Below are positions 1 through 9,200 of a DNA stretch of 15,540 nucleotides, in pieces. The notes under the pieces are model-generated. The model searched no databases, was not told where the DNA came from, and saw only the letters and a program-made list of their open reading frames with translations. Origin of the DNA: Phoronis ovalis (lineage: Eukaryota > Phoronida > Phoronidae); NCBI GenBank assembly GCA_028565635.1, contig JAOXYB010027324.1:1-15540 (forward strand), in the 5' to 3' direction. The translations under genes and the position numbers were made by a program. Each line of letters starts with the position of its first letter. Within the stretch, counting starts at the first letter, position 1.

Positions 1-252
1 ATGTAGAGCATATGTAAGTATAAATTCTGATGGAAATTAAATGTATGACTTTTAGAGCCCAAATGGCAAGGCACTTGAGTCGCCTTTTAGATCGCCACGA
101 CCAATTGGCACAGTACATGTAAGCGTATATATTATGATTACATAAGGCCTGACAGGAGAGGGTATTTTTGTAAAATTGCTGAAATGCTTAAGTTTTGCTG
201 AATTATTGTACATGTAATTCACGCCTGATCACCTGGTTTATTCCCCAACTAA
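1..252 (+). repeat. Segmental duplication unit A (exon plus flanking intron), partner of 1057-1308
   Basis: It starts atgtagagcatatgtaa and runs through the exon to the caactaa motif near 247-252. The same order of motifs recurs 1056 bp downstream with many substitutions but no net length change. The left limit may lie outside the window. Confidence 0.85.
56..118 (+). CDS. Exon, 63 nt, tandem repeat copy A
   Basis: Acceptor ttttag at 50-55, donor gtaagc at 119. Phase 0 to phase 0, 21 codons, beginning SPNGKALESP and ending PIGTVH. It is homologous to the exons at 564 and 1112 and to the damaged copy at 1347. A second frame (starting AQMARHLSRL) is also open, but the phase of all downstream exons supports the Ser/Pro-rich frame. 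The SP dipeptides could be targets of proline-directed kinases; that is inference only. Confidence 0.72.
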
Positions 253-3200
253 GGAAGCGTTCGGTTCATTGGTTTCCTGTCGTAGATCAGCTTCTGTTTA
301 ATGTGGAAACACACAAACAGATTTATGATTTCTGTGGTCAAAATTTGTTCATAGTTGTGCATTGTATAGAAGCTGAAATTAGTTTCCTTATTCGAAGCAA
401 CTGTGTCTGTCGCTCAATTGTTTTTGAATTTGTTGGCAGTGTGCAATTATGTGCGAGGCAAAGTTTTTTCCATTCTTTCACTTTAATATATTAATTCAAA
501 TTATACTATGGTAAAGAAGTTAAATTTCAATACTCATTATTTAAGTTATTGTATAATTTTCAGAGATCAGATGGTAAATCCCATGCATCGCCTCCTAGAA
601 CGCCATCGTCAGTGGCAATGGTACATGTAAGTGTATAATATGGATGTTAAATATAAAAAAAAGTGGACAATTTGCATAATTGCTGTAATATTAACTGTTG
701 ATCTCATAATGAATAACTAATTGAAATTCCGGAATAACTATGGGAAAAACATAAATTCCTTCAAGGCACCTGAATAAAAGTAAACACGGGCGACATCACC
801 TAATGTAGAATATGGTATTTTGAAATTTTCAAAAGCTGTTTTTTTATGAAGCATGCTTTAAAAACTTGGACGTAAAGTCAAACTTGAATACAACATATGT
901 TTTTATTATTTCATCTTAATATACATTTGTTGTGAACATTTGACTTTTATTAGTGCTTTGCTTGAAATTACACCGACAATATAAACACATGAGCGGGGTT
1001 ATTATTTCTTTTGCTTTCATTTTACTATATATGAAATAATTTTAATTTAAATTGTAATGTAGAGCATATGTAAATAAACATACTGGCTGAAATTATCTGT
1101 ATGACTTTTAGAGCCCAAATGGCAAGTCTCCTGCAGCCCTTTTTAGATCGCCACCGTCAGTTGACAGGGTACATGTAAGTGTATATTTGTTGGTTAAATA
1201 AGGAACGGCAGGAGGTGGGCTACTTGTAAAATTGCTGCAATGCTCAAGTTATGCTGAATTAGTGCACACGTACTATACGCCTAATCACCTAGTTCGTTTC
1301 ACAACTAAATATAAATTCTGATTCAAATTAACTGTTTGACATTTAAGGCCCGGATGATAAGGCTCTTGCACAGTTTTTAAGATCGTCATCGCCAACTCCT
1401 CTTTTGCAAGTCTCCGTAATAAGTTTCATATAACTGATTGTAGCTCATATTTTGATATCATTGTGCATTAGCTGTAAGTAAGAAAGCCAGCTCCTTCCAC
1501 TTCAGGCATTAAATACCAGATATGGTGTATACAAGTGATCTCGAAGATACCTTACAATTAACACTAAGTACAGTATAAACATATTATGTCTTTCTGAAAC
1601 CCGTTCCTAATTGTGTATCAACTACTTAATTGTTTCTTTTTGTTTATCTTGTACTTTTTTATTCTTAACCGTTGATTTTTTTGAATATTGACGTTTATCT
1701 ATGTATATTAACTTCTAATGTCTTTTGCATAACTAGGGAAGGACCATTTTGGACTGCATTGCATCTTACAAGGTAGGCAAGCAATTTTTGAATCAAGTTC
1801 ACTCGTCACGTATCGTCGACATTAATTTCCAATCTACATTAAATCTAGCTGAAACGACGGACATTTGCTCCTTATACAGTAACTTGATTGGCAGTGTTCC
1901 GGGGATGCTAACCGTCTTACTTGTTGCATTTGTCACATTTTTCAGATGTCTTGTTTTAGTGTCTTTGTAGGGGGTGAGAAGTGAAGTATCCCAAAAGATA
2001 TCATTCCCCGCTTTTTATAAGAATATTATTATAAGAATATTATATTCAATGGATTCTAAAATGTACGTGTATGTTATAGCTTTGTCTGGTTACTATGATT
2101 CGTTTGAAGAATCTATTGCTTATTTATCACAATTATAATAATATTTACTTTCATTTGCTTGTCAATTATTTACTAACAATAGTCATCACCATCAATACAG
2201 CATTTTGGGATGACTTTCACAGCCTGTATTGTAGCTTTAGAAACGCTGTTTTATTAATAGCGTCACCCTATTAGAATACCAAGTTTAAATGTATGTTGAA
2301 CATAGGTAATCACAGTTGAAAGATCATTATCGAAAATTATATATTTTAGGAATGACTTATTTTCACATGCAAATTGCATAATCAATTAGACTCTAAGGAA
2401 CAACAATAATTCAAAAGATGTCTGCGTTGCTTCTTTCTTCCACATGTTTACCAACTGTTATTTGGCCCTAAGCAGCTCACCTACTTAAGGCTAAGCTAGA
2501 CCCTCGTTACCGTTTAAAGAAAAAAATCGTGAAAAATCCGCTTTGCATTTTTTTCATAGAAAATAATTTGTGTCTGAAACTTTATCATGCATGCTAGTGT
2601 ATGGTCATATTTTTAGATTTGCGGATGCAATGCATAACATTTAATTAATGTTTTATGACACCTCATAAAAATCATAAGGTACATCCTACAGCAAATTCCT
2701 GGGGATCTATACTGGAGCTAGCTACGTTTTTAAGAAGTAAACGAAACTTCCAATATTTGTTATGACTGAATTGTAAATGCCGTGAATAACCTTTGAATTA
2801 TTAATTAATGTTTAAAAAGAACGTATTTTTTATTTGCTGAACAAATTAAATTGATTATATAACCAAAATATCTGGTGCAATGTAAAAATGGTCAAAAAGG
2901 AAATTATGGGAACTTCGGTTACTTGCTAAACATATAGTTGTAGCCCGAATTTTTATCTACTGGGTTTTCCAGCAGGATGTACCTAATGATTTGTGTAGAG
3001 TGTAATGAAATACTAATTAAATGTCACACATTTTACACAATAGTTTGAACATATCATTATGTTAAAGTTTTATAAAACGTTCATTTTGAGTGAAAAAATG
3101 TAATGCGGATTTTCACGGTTTTTTATTTAAGCAGTGACAAGGGTCCAGATTAGCCTTAATTCGCATGTTGTTCACTGTTCTTGTAGAATGCAGCAGTTGT

Positions 3201-6200
3201 GAGTGCCTCTGCTTACCCACAAGATGTAAGTATTAAAACTTGTATATGAGCTTGTATATGGAACATATTATAGATTTCAATCCGTTTTAATCAGTACACA
3301 CCAAATGCAAGGTAGCTGTCATCATTGTTTCTATGATATGACAGTTATCATTCGGTCTTGTCTAAAGTTATATTAATACTAGTTTTACAGTCAGTTCCTA
3401 GTTGGTTAAACAGTCCTGTCTCATATCCTATATAGTTCAAAACAGAGAGTCCGACTTAAAGTAGTGCAGTTCACCATTCTACTTCGAAGGGGATGGTTTG
3501 GAGTTTTGAGTCTTCCCGAATGGAATATTTGTAAGTGACACCTCCCACCTGTAGTGGCCGATATAGGTAATGACCCCTAAATCTCCAAACTGATTGGAAA
3601 ATCCATTGCAAAAGATTAAATCATCTGGATTTGAAAGATTGCAATAAAACACATAACATATTAGAATACTGCAATATTTACAGGGGAATTGTAAAGTAAT
3701 ATTGAAAACTATGTATGTTACGCAAGTAATTTGAGGCAGGTTAAAATGTATTTCCCGACGCACGCGCTATAATTCAGAATTACCTACATATGCACGTGCT
3801 ACTAAACGTCGTTTGCCTGTCTGCACAGGCCTGTTGCTTGCATGAAAGTAGGGACGAAATAATACAAATTTTTAGCACAGGTAGCCTAAAGTCACGTGAC
3901 CTATGAGTCACGTGATCTTTTAGCCAAAAGCAGTGAGTTTCATGTTAAAGGTCATGCAGTTCCTAACAAAAACACATTAACATGAAAAAGTACCCTTTTT
4001 ATTAATTTGGAAATATCAAAAAAACAAGTTTGCAGCGCCACCCGTGGCGAAACGTGGTAAACACCTGCCTTAAGTTACTTGCGTAAGCACGATCTGCAGC
4101 AAATCGCAACATGCTGCATAATGTGTATAAGTGTTATCTCCCTTTCTATTTGTTTGCAGTTGTTTCAATTTCTTCACAGACAAGCCTTGAAAGCTTACGC
4201 TGAAGAATCCGTAAGTCTTGTACAAAATGTAAAACATATCGTACGTCACGGATAATGTGCACTGCTATTGAAAATAAACCAACACAATTATTAAATACGA
4301 ATACTGTGTCAGATTTAGGGAAATATAACACAATCAACAAATTCAATGTTCTCCAGTGTACAACATGACACGGACAATCCTATTTATTGTTGCGAGTTTA
4401 CCAGGAAATACATAATACACAAAAATTATTGTGCTCAGATGGTCTACAATGTATTATTTATCAATCACCGCATTATATCCCGATATTTAACAGTTCAGTA
4501 TATTACGTTTCTTCGAGGGGGCTTTCAGATATAAAGTGAGAACATATGAACAGTACCAGCGTTTCGTGAAACTCGTAACGGGCCTTAAGCACTTGATGCA
4601 TAAAGTTAGCAGTGCAATTAACGAGGGTTGTTTTTTAGCCTTGGCCATGTCAGGGACAGTATATCTACTATATATTAAGAAAGTAAGAATACTGTTTTGA
4701 TTGAAAATGAATTACGACGTAGATATTGCAGTTTTAACAATGACAAACTTACGTATTTTGACTGATGAAATCAAGATAAACAAGAATATTTGTGCAAGAT
4801 GTAGCTTTGTACTGAAAATATGCAAAACTTTCAACGTTAATTTATAATTCAAAGGTGCATTCAAGCTATTTACCATATACAAGACCAATAATCTTAGATC
4901 TGTATAGTAAAGATAAAATAATATTTTGTTAAATGGATCGATGAACATGTATGTTTAATAAAAAAATAAAAAATGCATTTGCCAAGGTAGATTATTTACA
5001 CACAATTCTATTATTTGACTTCGTGTAAATAAAAAATTGTATTGGTGATTGGTAAATAAATCCGTAAATTTGAAGGTGTCTATTTAGCAGTACGGAGCAT
5101 AACACGGGAAACACAGTAGGTTGCATTGCTTGCTACAAGACACGTTTATTTCGGGAATTACTTTTGCCTTCCATGAAATTACCTCGAAACTATATTCGAA
5201 ACTGCGGAAAAAGCTATTTTCATGTATCAGTAGAAAGTGAAAGATAAAAAAAAATTGAACTTTTAAATTTTGCTTACTGGGTGCCCTTGTTTTATGTCTG
5301 CGTGTGCGTACGAGCGTGTGTGCTTGTGGGTAACCGTAAGCAACTGGACTTGAAACAATTATTGGAAACTTTTAATTGATGCTGGTGATACTTTTATCGT
5401 CAAAGATGCCATATTTCAACTTTAAATCATCATTTTTCAGACGTGGAATATGTTTGAAGCTGATCCTTTCAAGGTGAGTTACTAGTCGGCTAGTGCATGT
5501 TTGGTAGCGGAATGATGGGAACGGTTTTCAAGTACAATTTATCCACACTTATACATTAAGCTAATTTTTTTGCTAATTAAATAAAAACATAAGCAGATAA
5601 AATTAACATATATTAACTGTAAACAACTTAAAAGCGTTTTAAATCTGTAACACTACAGCTAAATATTTGAAATTTTGCACAACTGCTCTTTACATATATT
5701 TAGGTTTAAATTTCGCTATGAAAATTAATAATCTTCCAACACTCCAATATTTTGTCATGTGCAAATACACTACATATTGAAAGGTAGAGCAAGCATGTGC
5801 CTGAACTCGCTGTATATAGTCCCCGGGTTCTAGCCCATTTAATAGGCTGTGATTACACATAAAATGCAATTTTAGGTAGAATTAGGAAATGAAGGAAATT
5901 TACTTGTCGCGCATGCTTGAGTATATATGCGTGTGCTGGTGATGTAACGAAACGTAAATTTAAGTCATGCACCATTCATTGTTAAAAAATGTTCAACTGT
6001 ATAGAACATTTGATGCACTGAATCAGATCGTGTTCTTGCTTTTTTTAGTGCCATCCTCAATTGACATTATGTTATTATTGTTTATAAAACTGGAGCTGTT
6101 AATTTATTTCTATATATTATAGTTCAGGTGTGAATAAAACATACCAGCCTATTGCGTATCTTCAAAATCGGGCTTGAAATGAAAAATGAGAAATGATAAG

Positions 6201-9200
6201 TAATAATAAGCTGTCACCTTCTTTCCTTGTTCGACAGGATGTTAGGGCTCCGTTCCTTCCCAACTAACGTCTGAGCTTAGCCATAGTCAATTGTCGTTAT
6301 ATTCCTTCTGTTAACACGAGCGAAACAAAAATCCAAGAATTTGACCCACTCGACATAAGCTTGTCCCTCTACATGTGGATGACCTATTTGCTGGCTTCCC
6401 GCTTAGTATACTGTTATACATATTATTGTAAATTTTCGTGACCACTTTATATATAAATAAGCGGATCATCGTTCTTCTGCTTATCGAGATAATCAACGGG
6501 TATGGACTAAGCCCAGAAAAGCTTAAGCTTAGACTATAGTTCAGAAGGCCCGGAACACAACGGATGGATTTATTCAAACTGGAAGTTTCTAAGAAAACAC
6601 AAAATCCCAAATACGGGTCAACATCATAGTACACTGCATGTGGCAATGCATATGTAGATAATAGTTCATTATTTTCTTATAAACCATCAGGACCGAAATG
6701 AGTATACAGTACTGGTTGAATCACACGCTAAGATGATATATGATCAGTCCATACTGTTTGGGTACGATGGCTTAACTCGTGTGCCGCTCCAAGTGGAAGC
6801 ACATTACTGGATCGCTATTCACGGTAAGTGATAATTGAGTGCAAGTTTTCTAAAATCAACTAAACTGTTGCTAGTTAAAGCACTGCATAATCACACGTTT
6901 CAGACTATTTTTTTGATAATACAAGTGTACAGTCGTAATACAAGTTAACATGTGCTGCTAGGGTCGCCATTTTCTCAAAACTGCATAAATAACTCTTGCA
7001 TTTAAATATAAAATATAAAAAACGGTTCATTATGTAGCAGTTGAATATACGGGTATGTCAAGTATACATATCGTCATCTCAAGTAAGCGTCACTATATTT
7101 TGTTAATTTACATGTATTCAAATATTCAAGAAATAACCCCCCCCCCGTTTAATTATGCATTGTTTGTAATATACTTGAGAATAGCACAGACAGATTTTGG
7201 AGAAGTTTATTATTTGTCATATAATTACAAGTGTGTCTAGTGGTGTATTCACAGCTTAACTGATGTATCTGCTGTTATATGCGTATTGGCAGTTATGTTG
7301 CTTGTACTTCTACATATCAGTCTGTTACATTGAAAAACATGTTTCTGTTAATAAAAAAACACGAAATTGGAGTTAACGAAAAGTAATAATATGATATAAA
7401 TATTTTGAGGAGTAATACATTAAAATTAACTTTTCAAATTATATTCACCAGTACAAGTACACCAAACTGGGAATCCTTAGCGCGTGTTAAGTAACATCCA
7501 ATATCTGTTTAAATAGTTTTATTCCGATGCGCATTGTCACTGGATTAAGTTACTGAACGCTGTGATTGTTGAACTAAATATCCAAATGCAGTCATGACTA
7601 TAAACTTGTATTAACAAATACTAGTATTGCATTTGCTCGCATCTTATTTGTTGCATAAAGTGCTAATTTTATTTTTTAAAAATGAGGCAAATGTAATGCT
7701 TCAATTATTCCGCATTACAACTATACCAAATAGTACTGCATTGTTTTGGGTAATGATTGCTATGATTGATATTTCAGAGAGGTGTGTATCAAGGTCAATC
7801 ATTTCAAATAACTATCAATAAGGCACCTTTAATTAATCAATATTTTTTTTTATAGCTGTGGAAATGTGCGCAGTCTTAAGGAGTGTTGAGGGCGTCTTCC
7901 AAAAAGGAAATGTCTGTGACCCTGAGGTTATGAAAATAACCGACTTAACTGACAAACTAAGATCAGGTGAATTGCCAAACTAAACTGTGTGTGTGTGTAT
8001 GCGTGCGATCGTGCGTGCGTTTGCGCGTGTGCCCGCGTACGTGCGTGCGTTACACATATATACATAAAGGGATTATAAACGAAAATAGAAGCTCATATAT
8101 CTGTTGAATATTGACCAGCATTTCCTTTTTTATAGATGACATGAAACGTTTCGAATCATTCTTCCTTTTAATGAAATTAGTGGTTGACAGCTGTCTTGAT
8201 GTCTTTCAGCATGTTTTTAGGACTCATGGTCGTGATTTAATTAACAAAGCTATTTTTCAGGTAAGATATGTGAAGGTCATTAATTGCATTACAGTTGCAT
8301 CAAAAGTTGGTCATTTCTTAGAAATAGTTGATGGTTCCTAAAAAAATACGCATCTAGTTACATCTAAATAATTTCCATTTGTTCAATGGATGATGCAACG
8401 TCGAATGCATTTTGCAATATGTAAAAAAAATTGGTACAAGACGTAGTTGCTTACGATGTGTTATGGAAATATTTACTTTTCAAACGATAAATTTGGAGAA
8501 AATGAATCTATATGTAGTTTTATTCTAACATGAGATGTTGCGATATAATAGTTAACATTATTAGTGCGCTGTTACATTATTACAATATCAGATATAACAT
8601 CTTATTTCTATTTTTTAACTAAATAAGGGAAATGAAAAATATCATTTCATAAAACCTAGCAAAAAGCTAATATAGGTAAACAATAAAAGGTTCGTTTTTG
8701 AAATATCAACTCGGAACTCAATCTGTTTGCGATTTTAATTACTTTTTCAATATAATCTTCTAACCAGAAGTATTAATAAGAAAGAAGAAATACATGTTAA
8801 AAAAATGGCTCTTTGAATTTTAAGCATTCCCTTCTATTCTTTGCAGTGTGTACAGCAACTCTACGAATATGTCTGTGCTTTTGCGAAGAATAATAATTTA
8901 CTATCAGAAGGAAATATAGAGAAATGCATTGTAAGTGTTCTGCAAGTATAGTTTGACTTCGTTGCAGATGTTCCAACATTTTCGAATGTCTCTTATCAAA
9001 TCATGTCCATTAAATCGCATCGCGTATCGGCCAGTCATATAATCACAGTTGTCCACATTTAGTATGAATTCAGCATGTATTTTTTAGACAGGTAATCAAG
9101 TTCATGGTATTTTTGGCCATGACATGCACGATAATTGCAAAAACTGTTTGATTTTAAGAGATTAAGTACATAAAGCGATGGTTAAATGCTCTTCTGCAGA

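Noticed and set aside
195-494. 99-codon + strand open frame
   Set aside because: Lies in an intron between duplicated exons, has no counterpart in the matching part of unit C, and has no coding character.
3479-3763. 94-codon antisense open frame in an intron
   Set aside because: No upstream regulatory signal, no recognisable domain; the first half looks like translated AT-rich noise. The C-terminal half reads more like protein, but nothing else supports a nested gene.
3924-3932. 9-nt microexon candidate (CCA AAA GCA) between ttttag and gtgagt
   Set aside because: In phase and with a fine donor, but an interval this short is too likely to arise by chance without transcript evidence.
4036-4056. 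21-nt open interval between tttgcag and gtaaac
   Set aside because: The acceptor lacks a pyrimidine tract and the sequence is better explained by the 14-bp inverted repeat it contains.
4639-4682. Exon-like interval with a good ttttttag acceptor and gtaaga donor
   Set aside because: It is 44 nt, so inclusion between the phase 0 neighbours would break the frame.
6311-6646. 111-codon antisense open frame
   Set aside because: Longest frame in the window but within an intron, with no motif and a composition typical of chance frames.
7042-7083. 42-nt open interval between tagcag and gtaagc
   Set aside because: Weak acceptor context. The direct join of the flanking exons gives a natural continuous helix, and this insert would interrupt it.
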